Part shown: positions 40,555 to 49,640 of the stretch, in pieces
Numbering within the stretch: the first letter of the stretch is position 1
Layout: each line of letters begins with the position of its first letter
Source of the DNA: Rhodospirillales bacterium
GTDB taxonomy: Bacteria > Pseudomonadota > Alphaproteobacteria > Micavibrionales > Micavibrionaceae
NCBI GenBank assembly: GCA_020638155.1
Contig: JACKJB010000001.1
Span: 124,001-188,000, forward strand
Direction of reading: 5' to 3'
Length of the DNA stretch: 64,000 nucleotides
The notes under the pieces: generated by a model
The model's database searches: none
What the model saw: the letters and a program-made list of their open reading frames with translations, nothing else
What the model was told of the DNA's origin: nothing
Position numbers and translations under genes: made by a program

Positions 40555-42681
40555 ATGCCCAGATTTGCAGTCTTTATATTGACGTTTTTTATTATTAGCC
40601 CCGCTTATGCCGGCATGGAATTCCGGGATGAGGCGTTGGGGAAATTTATAGAGGCCCCCGGCATCGCGACCGAGATTGAAACGCAGGTCAGCGGCGTGAT
40701 CGCCCGCACCAGGGTCATCCAGTATTTTGCCAATATGAGCGATGCCTGGCAGGAAGGGGCGTATAGCTGGCCGCTGCCTGATGATGCGGCGGTGGATCAC
40801 CAGGTTATGGTGATCGGTGATCGCCGTATTCTCGGTTTCGTCGCGCAGAAAGACAAAGCGCGGCAGATTTATGAAACGGCAAAGCGCGAAGGCAGGGCGA
40901 CCAGCCTTGTCGAGCAGCACCGCGCCAATATCTTCCGGACGTCGGTGGCCAATATTCCGCCGCGCAGCCTGATCGCGATTGAGATCGGGTACCAGCATAA
41001 CGTGGCCATCGACGGGGCGGATTTTTCACTGCGGCTGCCGCTGGCGATTACGCCGCGTTATGATGAATTCGCGCCGGTGGATTTTTTGCGGCTGGTATCC
41101 GCAGGGGCCGCGCCGGACAGCGCCGCGCGCGATGTGGCGGAGCGTCTGGCGCTGTTTGATTTTGCGGGCGGGCATAACCCTGTCCGATTACAAGTGGATT
41201 TTGATTCCGGTTTTGCGCTGGATACATTAAAAAGCCCGTCGCATAAAATAGAGTATCAAAAACCACAGGACGGCAAGACGACGATCCGTACCGCTAAAGC
41301 GATCCTGCCGGACGATCATGATTTCGTTCTGGACTGGAGCCCTCGTGAGCGAAATGTGCCGCTAAGCTTCGTGCATAGCGAAGACATTGACGGAGCGGTT
41401 TACACCAGTCTTGTGATGGTGCCCCCAGCCGACGAGACATCATTCAAAGCGGCGGCGCAGCACCCCCGGCAGGTCAGCCTGATTATCGATGTGTCCGGGT
41501 CGATGGCCGGACCGTCGATCCGGCAGGCGAAGGCGGCGCTGGTCGAGGCGCTGCAGGATTTAACGCCGCAGGATTATTTTAACGTTATCAGTTTCGAATC
41601 AAAAACCGACAGTGTGTTTGCGCAGGCCGTGCCGGCGAACCGCGAGAATATCACCAAAGCGCTGCAATGGGTGTCGGGGCTGGAAGCGGATGGCGGGACG
41701 GTGATGCTGCCCGCGATCGAACAGGCGCTCGGCGAGCCGGACATTGATGGGACGCTGCGGCAGGTTATGTTCGCGACTGACGGGGCGATCGGGTATGAGC
41801 GCGAGGTGCAGCGTTATATCCGCGCGCATGTCGGCACGGCGCGCTTTTTCGCGGTCGGGATTGGCGCGGCGCCGAATGCGCACCTGATGCGCCAGATGGC
41901 AATGGCCGGGCGCGGGACGTTTACCTTTATTGGTGACGTTAAAGAAACCCGTGAGAAGATGGGCGCGTTGTTCGCCAAGATGAAAAGCCCGGTGCTGACC
42001 GATCTTGTCCTGCATATGGATCAGGGGATCAGTGCGGATATCGTGCCGGATAAAATTCCAGATCTTATGACTGGCGAGCCGGTGATGCTGGCGGTGAAAT
42101 CGGACAAACCCCTGCGCGGCCTGAAGATCGACGGGAAGAAAGGGACGGACCGCTGGGAACAGGATATTAAAGAGCCTGCCGCTGCGCGCAGCGGGATCGG
42201 CAAGCTTTATGCGCGGCGCAAGATCGATATGCTTTCCTTTGCCGATCCTGCCGGGGAAAAGCCGGAGACTGAAGCGGCGATTACCGCGCTGGGGCTGCAG
42301 CACCAGATCATGAGCGCTTATACGAGCATGGTCGCGGTGGATGAAAAAATTCTGCGCCCGCACGATGCGCAGCTTGTTTCCCGCCGTTACGATCCGACCC
42401 TGCCCAAAGGCTGGCAGCTTGCTGCCTACGATCCGCGCGACGCGGCGGCGGCATACGATGCGATGCTGCAGCAGCAAAAAGCGCAGGAGTCACAAAATGA
42501 GCGCAGGGAGGACATCAATTTGCCACAAACCGCGACTAATTGGGTGGTGCAGTTATTGACGGGGCTTTTGCTTTGTGTCCTGTCGGTGTTTGGAAACAGA
42601 AGGCTGTCATCCCGAGCGCAGCCGAGGGATCTTTACAACCAGACAGCGGGTAAGATCCCTCCACTTCGCGGCAGCACATGA
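40555..42681 (+). CDS. Sortase-target VIT/VWA surface protein
   Basis: A 708-residue exported protein of the marine proteobacterial sortase-target family. Signal peptide ends near AYA; the VIT domain (about 25-150: AKREGRATSLVEQHRANIF, SVANIPPRSLIAIEIGY) is followed by a VWA domain with MIDAS DVSGSM starting at D312. The sorting signal is LPQTA (656-660), a hydrophobic helix to about 679, and then basic residues. The last 24 residues (685-708) are encoded by a palindromic repeat (42606-42709), so the end is not typical. The class GN sortase follows. The start is ATG 40555, or GTG 40549, behind GGGAAAGGAA. Confidence 0.9.
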   Translation: MPRFAVFILTFFIISPAYAGMEFRDEALGKFIEAPGIATEIETQVSGVIARTRVIQYFANMSDAWQEGAYSWPLPDDAAVDHQVMVIGDRRILGFVAQKDKARQIYETAKREGRATSLVEQHRANIFRTSVANIPPRSLIAIEIGYQHNVAIDGADFSLRLPLAITPRYDEFAPVDFLRLVSAGAAPDSAARDVAERLALFDFAGGHNPVRLQVDFDSGFALDTLKSPSHKIEYQKPQDGKTTIRTAKAILPDDHDFVLDWSPRERNVPLSFVHSEDIDGAVYTSLVMVPPADETSFKAAAQHPRQVSLIIDVSGSMAGPSIRQAKAALVEALQDLTPQDYFNVISFESKTDSVFAQAVPANRENITKALQWVSGLEADGGTVMLPAIEQALGEPDIDGTLRQVMFATDGAIGYEREVQRYIRAHVGTARFFAVGIGAAPNAHLMRQMAMAGRGTFTFIGDVKETREKMGALFAKMKSPVLTDLVLHMDQGISADIVPDKIPDLMTGEPVMLAVKSDKPLRGLKIDGKKGTDRWEQDIKEPAAARSGIGKLYARRKIDMLSFADPAGEKPETEAAITALGLQHQIMSAYTSMVAVDEKILRPHDAQLVSRRYDPTLPKGWQLAAYDPRDAAAAYDAMLQQQKAQESQNERREDINLPQTATNWVVQLLTGLLLCVLSVFGNRRLSSRAQPRDLYNQTAGKIPPLRGST

Positions 42682-42709
42682 ATGTGCCGCCGCTACGGTC
42701 GGGATGACA
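42606..42709. repeat. Palindromic repeat (GTCATCCCGAGCGCAGCCGAGGGATC type) overlapping a gene end
   Basis: Left end GTCATCCCGAGCGCAGCCGAG, right end CGGTCGGGATGACA. The same arms occur at 45136-45210 and 53257-53345. Here the first 76 bases are translated as the last 24 residues and stop codon of the sortase substrate gene. Confidence 0.85.
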
Positions 42710-42742
42710 ATGAAATGTATTTTTTGCGAAGGAATATGAGCC

Positions 42743-43333
42743 ATGCGGCGTAAAGCGTTAGTAGTAGTGACCAGCCTCGTCCTTGCGGCGGGGCTGGTTC
42801 AATCCGGAAAGGCCCTGATGATCCCGGCCAAGGCTTGGCTCGCGGGGCACCTGATTGAACAGGCCTGGGCCCAGACACTGGCGGGGACGGCGGATGCCAA
42901 ACCCTGGCCGTGGATGGACAGCAGCCCGGTCGCTGAAATAACTTTTGTGCGGCAGGATAAAAAATTTGTCGTGATGAAGGGAACTTCCGGGACGGTGCTG
43001 GCGTTTGCACCGGGCTGGCATGAAGGATCCGATGCACCGGGGCAGCCGGGGATCAGCCTGATTTCAGCCCATCGCGATACCCATTTCGGGTTTTTGAACG
43101 AATTGAAGACAGGGGACAGGATTATGATCCGGACCGTAGACGGGATTAAAAAAACATATGCTGTTGATGAGATGAAGATCGTAATGGACCCGGAAATCAA
43201 GGTGCACCGGGATGAACGCGACAGTACGCTGCTGCTTTCGACCTGTTTCCCCTTTGTGAACTGGCAGCCCGGCGGCGAAATGCGGTTCGTCGTTGTCGCC
43301 CGCGAAGTTCAGGGAGGTGAGGTTTTATCTTAA
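42743..43333 (+). CDS. Class GN (marine proteobacterial) sortase
   Basis: A 196-residue membrane-anchored transpeptidase that cuts the sorting signal of the upstream protein. Signal anchor at about 5-25. Catalytic H110 in SAHRDTHFGF, C168 in LLSTCFPF and R181 in the final strand are all present. Gene order target-then-sortase is the class GN layout. ATG 42743 has GAAGGA about 10 bases upstream. Gram-negative sortases are rare; the destination of the cut protein (outer membrane or secreted) is unknown. Confidence 0.93.
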   Translation: MRRKALVVVTSLVLAAGLVQSGKALMIPAKAWLAGHLIEQAWAQTLAGTADAKPWPWMDSSPVAEITFVRQDKKFVVMKGTSGTVLAFAPGWHEGSDAPGQPGISLISAHRDTHFGFLNELKTGDRIMIRTVDGIKKTYAVDEMKIVMDPEIKVHRDERDSTLLLSTCFPFVNWQPGGEMRFVVVAREVQGGEVLS

Positions 43334-43465
43334 GCTGAGGGTATCTGGCTGTTTGTGATCGTGCCCCCTTGCAAGCGGGAAAAGATACGCCTAATACTAG
43401 ACTTACAGAGATTCGTGTATAGATCTGATACTGCGATATTAAAAAGGAAAATAGGAGTTAAACGC

Positions 43466-43993
43466 ATGTTCTTCCGCACTATTATGATGATGGCCCTTCT
43501 GGTTACCGTAACGGCCTGCTCGACGACAGACTCAGCCGATGTCAGCGACATCCGTGTGGAGGAACGTCAGGATATTGCCGGTGGCCCGCTTGACGGCACC
43601 GAAGTTTACGACCGCTCCGTTCTTGACGGTCCGGCACCGGGGACGCAACAGGACCTGGTTGTTAATGTCGGCGACCGCGTCTTTTACGGTTATGACCGCT
43701 ACGACCTGACGCCTGAGGCACAGCGTACGCTGGAAATGCAGGCCGAATGGCTGAAGCGGTATCCGTCTGTCAACGTGACGATCGAAGGTCACTGTGATGA
43801 GCGCGGGACCCGTGAATACAACCTTGCGCTGGGTGAGCGCCGTGCCAATGCGGTCAAAAGCTATCTGGTTGCGCTGGGCGTTGATCCGATGCGTGTGAAC
43901 ACGATCAGCTTCGGTAAAGAGCGTCCGGCTGTGCTAGGGGCTAATGATGCTGCCTGGGCACAGAACCGTCGCGGCGTTACGGTGGTTGACTAA
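43466..43993 (+). CDS. pal: Peptidoglycan-associated lipoprotein Pal
   Basis: A 175-residue outer-membrane lipoprotein that binds peptidoglycan and TolB, used in outer-membrane constriction at division. Lipobox VTACS (Cys18). OmpA C-terminal domain with FYGYDRYDLTPEAQRTL, VTIEGHCDERGTREYNLALGERRA and FGKERPAV. ATG 43466 has AGGAG upstream. tolB is not within the 400 bases upstream as it is in many genomes; the sortase gene is there instead. cpoB follows. Confidence 0.95.
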   Translation: MFFRTIMMMALLVTVTACSTTDSADVSDIRVEERQDIAGGPLDGTEVYDRSVLDGPAPGTQQDLVVNVGDRVFYGYDRYDLTPEAQRTLEMQAEWLKRYPSVNVTIEGHCDERGTREYNLALGERRANAVKSYLVALGVDPMRVNTISFGKERPAVLGANDAAWAQNRRGVTVVD

Positions 43994-44014
43994 CAAATGC
44001 TATGTGGATGGTGA

Positions 44015-45055
44015 ATGGTGCATAGAAAAATTTCAAAAAAATTTCTGACACTGTTCACCGCTACTTTGTGCGCGGCCTGTGTGGCCGCGCCTGCATTTGC
44101 GCAGGATACCAATGCCCGGCTTAGCCGGATTGAAAATGAGCTCCAGACCCTTAGCCGTGCCGTATTCCGCGGTGAAACGCCGCCGCCGGGGAGCCTGGGC
44201 GGAAGCCTTAGTACCGGTACGGCGAATACCGAGCTTCGATTACAGCAGATTGAAACCGAGATACGGACATTGACTGGACGGGTCGAAGAGCAGTCTTTCG
44301 AAGATCGTCAGTTCCGCGAGTCCATGGAGCAGCGTTTGAGTGATCTTGAGCAGCGCTTGTCGGCAATAGAGATGAATGGCGGGATCGCAGGCGGCACCCC
44401 GATGCAGATGGGGCAGCAGGGCGGCGGCATGCCGGCAGGCAATAATATGTCCGTTGGCGGCGCGCTGACGGCACCGGCCCAGACTCCTTATCCGTATGAT
44501 ACGGAGATTGACGGGCTTCGTCCCGGTGATACGGCCGAACCGCCGCAACCGGGCTATACAAATATGGATGATGACGTGCCGTCTTCAATGGGGCAGTTGG
44601 GTGTCCTGCGTCAGTCCGGTGAGCAGGCCAGCACATACCTGCCTGCGCCGGCCGATATTGCGAACGATCCGGCCGGTTTATATGAGCGCGCTTTTTCTTT
44701 TATCCGCGACCGCGATTACGGCCAGGCCGAAGGTGCGTTTGCCGAGTTCCTTAATCGTTATCCCGACCATGATCTGGCCGCGAATGCGCAATACTGGCTT
44801 GGGGAAACCTATTATGTGCGCAATGATTTTGATAAGGCGGCACGGGTTTTTGCCGAGGCTTACCAGAAATATCCTAAAGGTCCGAAAGGGCCTGACAATC
44901 TTTTGAAGCTGGGCATGTCCCTGTCCGGGCTCGGCAAAACGCAGGAAGCCTGTGTGGCTTATGCGCAGCTGAAAAAAGAATATCCTTCCCAGTCGGTGCC
45001 TGTTTTGATGCGGGCGGAGCAGGAGATGGAGCGTCTGAAATGTGCGCCGTTCTAG
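44015..45055 (+). CDS. cpoB: Cell division coordinator CpoB (YbgF)
   Basis: A 346-residue periplasmic protein linking the Tol system with PBP1B. Signal peptide (cut after FAQ near 29); trimerising coiled coil (NARLSRIENELQTLSRAV; VEEQSFEDRQFRESMEQRLSDLEQRL); a Gly/Pro/Gln linker; and C-terminal TPRs (ALYERAFSFIRDRDYGQAE, YWLGETYYVRNDFDKAARVFAEAYQKYP, CVAYAQLKKEYPSQ). It is 21 bases after pal, as expected. Confidence 0.94.
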   Translation: MVHRKISKKFLTLFTATLCAACVAAPAFAQDTNARLSRIENELQTLSRAVFRGETPPPGSLGGSLSTGTANTELRLQQIETEIRTLTGRVEEQSFEDRQFRESMEQRLSDLEQRLSAIEMNGGIAGGTPMQMGQQGGGMPAGNNMSVGGALTAPAQTPYPYDTEIDGLRPGDTAEPPQPGYTNMDDDVPSSMGQLGVLRQSGEQASTYLPAPADIANDPAGLYERAFSFIRDRDYGQAEGAFAEFLNRYPDHDLAANAQYWLGETYYVRNDFDKAARVFAEAYQKYPKGPKGPDNLLKLGMSLSGLGKTQEACVAYAQLKKEYPSQSVPVLMRAEQEMERLKCAPF

Positions 45056-45135
45056 GGTAAGTCCAGATGTCTAAGTTCGTGTGCGTTGGCTTTTTAGCCG
45101 CAGAGAACACCGAGTCTCCTTATATCCTTATAAAT

Positions 45136-45210
45136 GTCATCCCGAGCGTAGCCGAGGGATCTTCATAATTAGACATCTGGTAAGATCCCTCGGCTACGCT
45201 CGGGATGACA
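45136..45210. repeat. Palindromic repeat (GTCATCCCGAGCGTAGCCGAGGGATC type), most regular copy
   Basis: 75 bases; the left arm GTCATCCCGAGCGTAGCCGA and the right arm TCGGCTACGCTCGGGATGAC are exact reverse complements, extending through GGGATCTT/AAGATCCC. The short middle contains AATTAGACATCTGG. It lies in the 315-base gap between cpoB and 45371; the rest of this gap holds only an AT-rich promoter-like stretch. Confidence 0.9.
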
Positions 45211-45370
45211 GGGCTTGCGGTTTAGTGTTTTGATTTTAAAGAAAAAAATGTGATGCTGCCGGTTTTGCCGCGCAGATTTTTGCGCAGGAGGCTTTCGCTA
45301 TGGTATAGTATAGGCAAGATAAAAAATAAAAATAATTTGGTGTGTTTTTACTATAGAGGGCTAGTGTTTT

Positions 45371-46186
45371 ATGACTGAAGATATCCAATCTACACCTGCC
45401 ATGGAAAGTGTCCGCAGCTTCTTTAACGGAGCATCGGATGTCGGCGGCCAGCTTATCGATGGGGCGATGCATCCGGCTGCACGCCCTTTGGTCGGCGGAT
45501 TTACGGGTATCTTTGCGTTGGTTATCGCATGGAAATTCGCTCCCATGCTTTTCGAAAAATTCATTCCCGGCGATAATATGCTCAGTGGCGGTATACGCGG
45601 CCTGCTATCTTTTGGCCTTGCTATGGCTGTCGGCATGGGGGGATTCGAGCTTGGCAATAACGGTTTTGATATTAAAAAGACAGGTAGCGCTCTAGCCAAG
45701 GACTGGAATATCGCCGTTGATATGGGCGCAAATGGCGCGAGCTGGCTTGATGATAAGGTCACTGGCGGCCGTTTCGGCGATACGATTGATGCCTCAAAAG
45801 ACGCTTTGCGCTATGTTGCCGATGGTGTTGCCAGTGGTGTTGGCGCTGCGGATGAAGCGACGGGCCGGGTCGCCAGCAGAGGTCTGGACGCTGTCGCCGG
45901 TAAAGCAAAAATGGCCTGGGAGGTTTCAAAGGCCACAGGTGCCGCGGCGCTTGATATGGGCGGCCGGGCTGCCGATGCTGTTGGTGACGGGGTTGATTAT
46001 GCGATTAATCATGACGGTGCCCGCAGCGATCCGGATGGCCATGCCGCAAGGGAAAAAGCCAGAGAGCTGGCGGAAATCCGCGCGCGCTACAATGAAATGC
46101 CGTTGACTAGTGCATCACAAGACCCGCGCCTGCAGGAGCCGGTCAAGCCAATGGCGAGCCTGAACTTTGCGCCGGGCGGGGTGTAA
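45371..46186 (+). CDS. Hypothetical membrane protein, Ala/Gly/Asp-rich
   Basis: A 271-residue protein with an N-terminal soluble part, two probable membrane segments (about 42-60 and 72-95), and a long Ala/Gly/Asp-rich region. The latter has repeated short motifs (ASRGLDAVAGKA, AALDMGGRAADAVGDG) like a low-complexity amphipathic tail. No known family. The upstream gap is AT-rich with a repeat; 45 bases separate it from tilS downstream. Possibly lineage-specific. Confidence 0.65.
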   Translation: MTEDIQSTPAMESVRSFFNGASDVGGQLIDGAMHPAARPLVGGFTGIFALVIAWKFAPMLFEKFIPGDNMLSGGIRGLLSFGLAMAVGMGGFELGNNGFDIKKTGSALAKDWNIAVDMGANGASWLDDKVTGGRFGDTIDASKDALRYVADGVASGVGAADEATGRVASRGLDAVAGKAKMAWEVSKATGAAALDMGGRAADAVGDGVDYAINHDGARSDPDGHAAREKARELAEIRARYNEMPLTSASQDPRLQEPVKPMASLNFAPGGV

Positions 46187-46231
46187 ATAAGGGTCCTTTC
46201 TTTTTAATGTAAAGGTGCGTTATATAGGGCT

Positions 46232-47221
46232 GTGATGATGGACAGCCCTTTTTCTTTGCACGATCTTGTGCGTGACTTGTTGCCTGCGGACAGTGCGGCG
46301 GTTGCCGTGGCGGTGTCCGGCGGGCCGGACAGTATGGCGTTGTGCCATGCTTTGTCGTCGTGCGGAGCGAATCCGGTGCATGCGTTAACCGTAGATCACG
46401 GCCTGCGGCCCGAGGCGGACGAAGAGGCTGTGCGGGTCGGGCGCTGGCTGGACGGCTGGCCGTTTGTTTCTCATCATATTTTAAAACGCGAACTGGACCG
46501 CAAGCCGGATAGTAAAATCCAGGAAGAGGCGCGTTTTGACCGCTACACGCTCTTGTCCTCCTATTGCGAAGAGCAGGGGATCGGCCGCCTGTTTACCGCG
46601 CATCATCAGGATGACCAGGCGGAAACTTTTTTATTCCGGCTTGCCAAGGGCAGCGGTCTGGATGGGTTAGGCGCGATGCGGCGCCTGCATGATTATAATG
46701 AGTGTATGGCCGTGTGCCGTCCGTTCTTGCCTGTGCCGAAGGCCGCGCTGCTTTCTTATTGTACGGCGCACAACATTCCTTATGTGCAGGACCCGTCGAA
46801 TGAAAACACCGATTTTGCGCGGGTGCGTTTGCGGCGTTCTTATGAGGTGCTGGCGGAAGAGGGGCTGAGCGCCAAGCGGTTGGCGGTGACGGCAGGCCGT
46901 CTTGCGCGGGCGCGGGATGCGCTGGAACAGATGAGCGATGCGCTGTGGCGCGAAGCGTTGGTTTCCGGTGAGCCGGGGCGCATCGTATTGAAATATGATC
47001 TGTGGCGTGCCGCTCCGGAAGAGCTGCGCTTACGCCTGGTTTTAAAGGGGTTGGAGGCGCTCGAGCCGGAGCGTTATTACGGTCCCCGGCTGGAAAAAGT
47101 CGAGGCGCTGGCACTCCGGCTGTATGACGATCCGGATTTTAAAAAAGCATCACTGGCGGGGTGTTTGATCGGAAGAGGTCATAAAGATGGCACGCTTATT
47201 CTTGAAAAGGCATCTCCATAA
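46232..47221 (+). CDS. tilS: tRNA(Ile)-lysidine synthase
   Basis: Converts C34 to lysidine in tRNAIle2, so that it reads AUA and not AUG; essential. The N-type ATP-pyrophosphatase P-loop is SGGPDS (29-34), then LTVDHGLRPE, FTAHHQDDQAETFLFRLAKGSG and VQDPSNENTDFARVRLR. The length (329 aa) is short for TilS; the C-terminal accessory part is brief. Start may be GTG 46232, ATG 46235 or ATG 46238. It sits just before ftsH, as in many Alphaproteobacteria. Confidence 0.93.
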   Translation: MMMDSPFSLHDLVRDLLPADSAAVAVAVSGGPDSMALCHALSSCGANPVHALTVDHGLRPEADEEAVRVGRWLDGWPFVSHHILKRELDRKPDSKIQEEARFDRYTLLSSYCEEQGIGRLFTAHHQDDQAETFLFRLAKGSGLDGLGAMRRLHDYNECMAVCRPFLPVPKAALLSYCTAHNIPYVQDPSNENTDFARVRLRRSYEVLAEEGLSAKRLAVTAGRLARARDALEQMSDALWREALVSGEPGRIVLKYDLWRAAPEELRLRLVLKGLEALEPERYYGPRLEKVEALALRLYDDPDFKKASLAGCLIGRGHKDGTLILEKASP

Positions 47222-47333
47222 CCCTAAATGCATGTATGAAACACCGGATATCGTGGACAAAAACCCATTGTATCCTTTAAACTTAAGATGTAGGCTGAAA
47301 GCAGCCAAAACCTAGGAAAGACGCGGTTTTTAA

Positions 47334-49262
47334 GTGGGAAATTTCGGACGTAATCTTGTTTTCTGGCTGGCAATCGGTTTGATGCTGGCTTTTCTGTTCA
47401 ACGTATTCCAGGGCGCACAGCAGCATGCGGCACCGGATGCCGCCAATAGTGTGGCCTATAGCGATTTCATGGCCGAAGCAGCGGCGGGCCGGATTTCCGA
47501 TGTCACCATCAAGGGGCAGGATATTACCGGGCATTTTTCCGGCAGCGGTCAGGAGTTTTCGACGCTGGTTCCTGAAAATGAAAACGTGGTCGATCGCCTG
47601 ACCGGGACAGGGGTAAGGATTACCGCTGAGTCTGCCAATGAAGGCGAGATCAGCGCGCTTGGCGTGTTCCTGTCATGGTTCCCGATGCTGCTGCTGATCG
47701 GGGTCTGGATTTTCTTTATGCGCCAGATGCAGAGCAAAGGCGGCGGCGGCGCGATGGGGTTCGGAAAATCCCGCGCCCGGATGCTGACCGAACAGCATGG
47801 CCGCGTGACGTTCGAAGATGTTGCCGGGATTGACGAAGCGAAGCAGGAGCTGGAAGAAATTGTCGAGTTCCTGAAAGACCCGCAGAAATTCCAGCGCCTG
47901 GGCGGTAAAATTCCCAAAGGGGCGCTGCTGGTCGGTTCGCCGGGGACCGGTAAGACGCTGGTGGCCCGTGCGGTGGCCGGGGAAGCCAATGTGCCGTTCT
48001 TTACGATTTCCGGTTCTGACTTCGTTGAAATGTTCGTCGGGGTCGGTGCCAGCCGGGTCCGCGATATGTTCGAGCAGGCCAAGAAAAACGCACCCTGCAT
48101 TATCTTTATTGACGAGATCGATGCTGTCGGCCGTCACCGCGGTGCCGGACTTGGCGGCGGGAATGACGAACGGGAGCAGACCCTGAACCAGTTGCTGGTT
48201 GAAATGGACGGGTTTGAAGGCACCGAGGGGATTATTATTATCGCCGCGACCAACCGTCCGGATGTTCTGGACCCGGCTTTGCTGCGTCCGGGGCGCTTTG
48301 ACCGCCAGATTGTTGTGCCGCTGCCCGATCTGAACGGGCGCGAAAAAATCCTGAAAGTGCATATGAAGAAAGTGCCGCTGTCGAAAACGGTCGAGCCTGT
48401 CGTGATTGCCCGCGGGACGCCCGGTTTTTCCGGGGCCGATCTTGCGAACCTTGTGAACGAGGCGGCGCTTCTGGCGGCACGGCGCGGGAAGCGCGTGGTG
48501 TCGATGGAAGAATTTGAAGACGCCAAGGATAAGGTGATGATGGGCACCGAGCGCAAATCGATGGCGATGAGCGAAGATGAGAAAAAGCTCACGGCATATC
48601 ACGAAGCCGGACATGCGATCGTTGCGTTGCATGAGCCTGAGTCCGATCCGATCCATAAGGCGACGATCATCCCGCGCGGCCGCGCGCTGGGGTTGGTGAT
48701 GCGGCTTCCTGAACGGGACCGGATTTCGATGTCTTTTGCCAAGCTGAAGGCTGATCTGGCTGTTGCGATGGGAGGACGGATTGCCGAAGAGATTATTTTC
48801 GGCAAGGAAAAAGTTACGACCGGAGCGTCGAGCGATATTAAAATGGCGACCGATATGGCGCGCCGGATGGTGACGGAATGGGGTATGTCCGATGAGTTAG
48901 GGCCGCTGCATTACGGGGCCGACCAGGAAGAAGTGTTCCTGGGGCATTCGGTGGCGCAGTCCAAAAACGTATCTGATGAAACCGCGAAGATTGTTGATTC
49001 CGAAATCAAGCGGATCGTTGGCGATGCGTATGCCCGTGCGGAAAAATGCCTGAAAGACAATATGGACGAGCTGCATAAGCTGGCCAAGGCGCTTCTGGAG
49101 TATGAAACGCTCAGCGGGGATGAGATCAAGGGGCTGCTGAAAGGCCAGCCGATCATCCGGGAAAACGGTTCCGATGACGAGCAGGACCGCAAGCCGCGGG
49201 CTTCTGTGCCGACCGGTGGCGGCATCGGGGATATTGACGGCGAAGTCCCACAAGGGGCATAA
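47334..49262 (+). CDS. ftsH: ATP-dependent zinc metalloprotease FtsH
   Basis: A 642-residue inner-membrane AAA protease for quality control of membrane and regulatory proteins. Two N-terminal membrane segments (about 5-24 and 103-123) flank the periplasmic domain. Walker A is GSPGTGKT (201-208; the usual second residue Pro is Ser here), then IIFIDEIDAVGRHRG and the SRH NRPDVLDPALLRPGRFDR. The zinc motif is H423-EAGH. Starts at GTG 47334; AGGAAAG lies about 14 bases upstream. Confidence 0.97.
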   Translation: MGNFGRNLVFWLAIGLMLAFLFNVFQGAQQHAAPDAANSVAYSDFMAEAAAGRISDVTIKGQDITGHFSGSGQEFSTLVPENENVVDRLTGTGVRITAESANEGEISALGVFLSWFPMLLLIGVWIFFMRQMQSKGGGGAMGFGKSRARMLTEQHGRVTFEDVAGIDEAKQELEEIVEFLKDPQKFQRLGGKIPKGALLVGSPGTGKTLVARAVAGEANVPFFTISGSDFVEMFVGVGASRVRDMFEQAKKNAPCIIFIDEIDAVGRHRGAGLGGGNDEREQTLNQLLVEMDGFEGTEGIIIIAATNRPDVLDPALLRPGRFDRQIVVPLPDLNGREKILKVHMKKVPLSKTVEPVVIARGTPGFSGADLANLVNEAALLAARRGKRVVSMEEFEDAKDKVMMGTERKSMAMSEDEKKLTAYHEAGHAIVALHEPESDPIHKATIIPRGRALGLVMRLPERDRISMSFAKLKADLAVAMGGRIAEEIIFGKEKVTTGASSDIKMATDMARRMVTEWGMSDELGPLHYGADQEEVFLGHSVAQSKNVSDETAKIVDSEIKRIVGDAYARAEKCLKDNMDELHKLAKALLEYETLSGDEIKGLLKGQPIIRENGSDDEQDRKPRASVPTGGGIGDIDGEVPQGA

Positions 49263-49298
49263 TGTCATCTTTGGTCTATCAAAAAGGTAAAGAACATC

Positions 49299-49568
49299 AT
49301 GAAAATTGAAAAGAATATGGGTGCCAAGGACAAGCAGATGCGTCTGACGGCGGCTGCCGTGCTGATCGTCGTTGGGTTGCTGGTGAATCTGGGCGCGCTT
49401 GAGTCGATTATGTTCCTGGCGGCTGTGGTGCTGATCGTTACCAGCCTGCTGAATTACTGCCCGGCTTATACCTTCATGGGTAAGAATACCTGCGGCGAGG
49501 GCGGATCCTGCTGCCCGGCAAACAAATGCGATAAAGGTGATAAGGCTGAGGAAGCCAAAGACGCCTAA
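49299..49568 (+). CDS. DUF2892 (YgaP transmembrane-like) protein
   Basis: An 89-residue small membrane protein: NMGAKDKQMRL start, two membrane helices (about 16-32 and 36-52), then NYCPAYTFMGKNTCGEGGSCCPANKC with five Cys. The CP-x-Y-x(2)-GxxTC pattern is typical of DUF2892. Thiol or sulfur chemistry or metal binding is possible, as YgaP relatives carry rhodanese domains. It follows ftsH by 36 bases and is probably co-transcribed. Confidence 0.85.
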   Translation: MKIEKNMGAKDKQMRLTAAAVLIVVGLLVNLGALESIMFLAAVVLIVTSLLNYCPAYTFMGKNTCGEGGSCCPANKCDKGDKAEEAKDA

Positions 49569-49605
49569 GGGCGGTTTTCTTGACATTATCGCTATTAAAG
49601 TGTTT

Positions 49606-49640
49606 ATCTCCCGTAGTTTCACGATTACGGGAGATTTTTT
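49606..49640 (+). terminator. Hairpin plus U-tract abutting the next start codon
   Basis: A perfect 10-base stem (ATCTCCCGTA, 49606-49615, with TACGGGAGAT, 49626-49635) followed by T5, ending one base before ATG 49641. It reads as an intrinsic terminator for the ftsH unit. The 3' arm also contains the GGGAGA Shine-Dalgarno of the next gene, so the hairpin would hide that site. Confidence 0.75.

Noticed and set aside
47673..48656. 327-codon minus-strand frame opposite ftsH
   Set aside because: Lies fully inside ftsH in antisense, with no start signal or domain.
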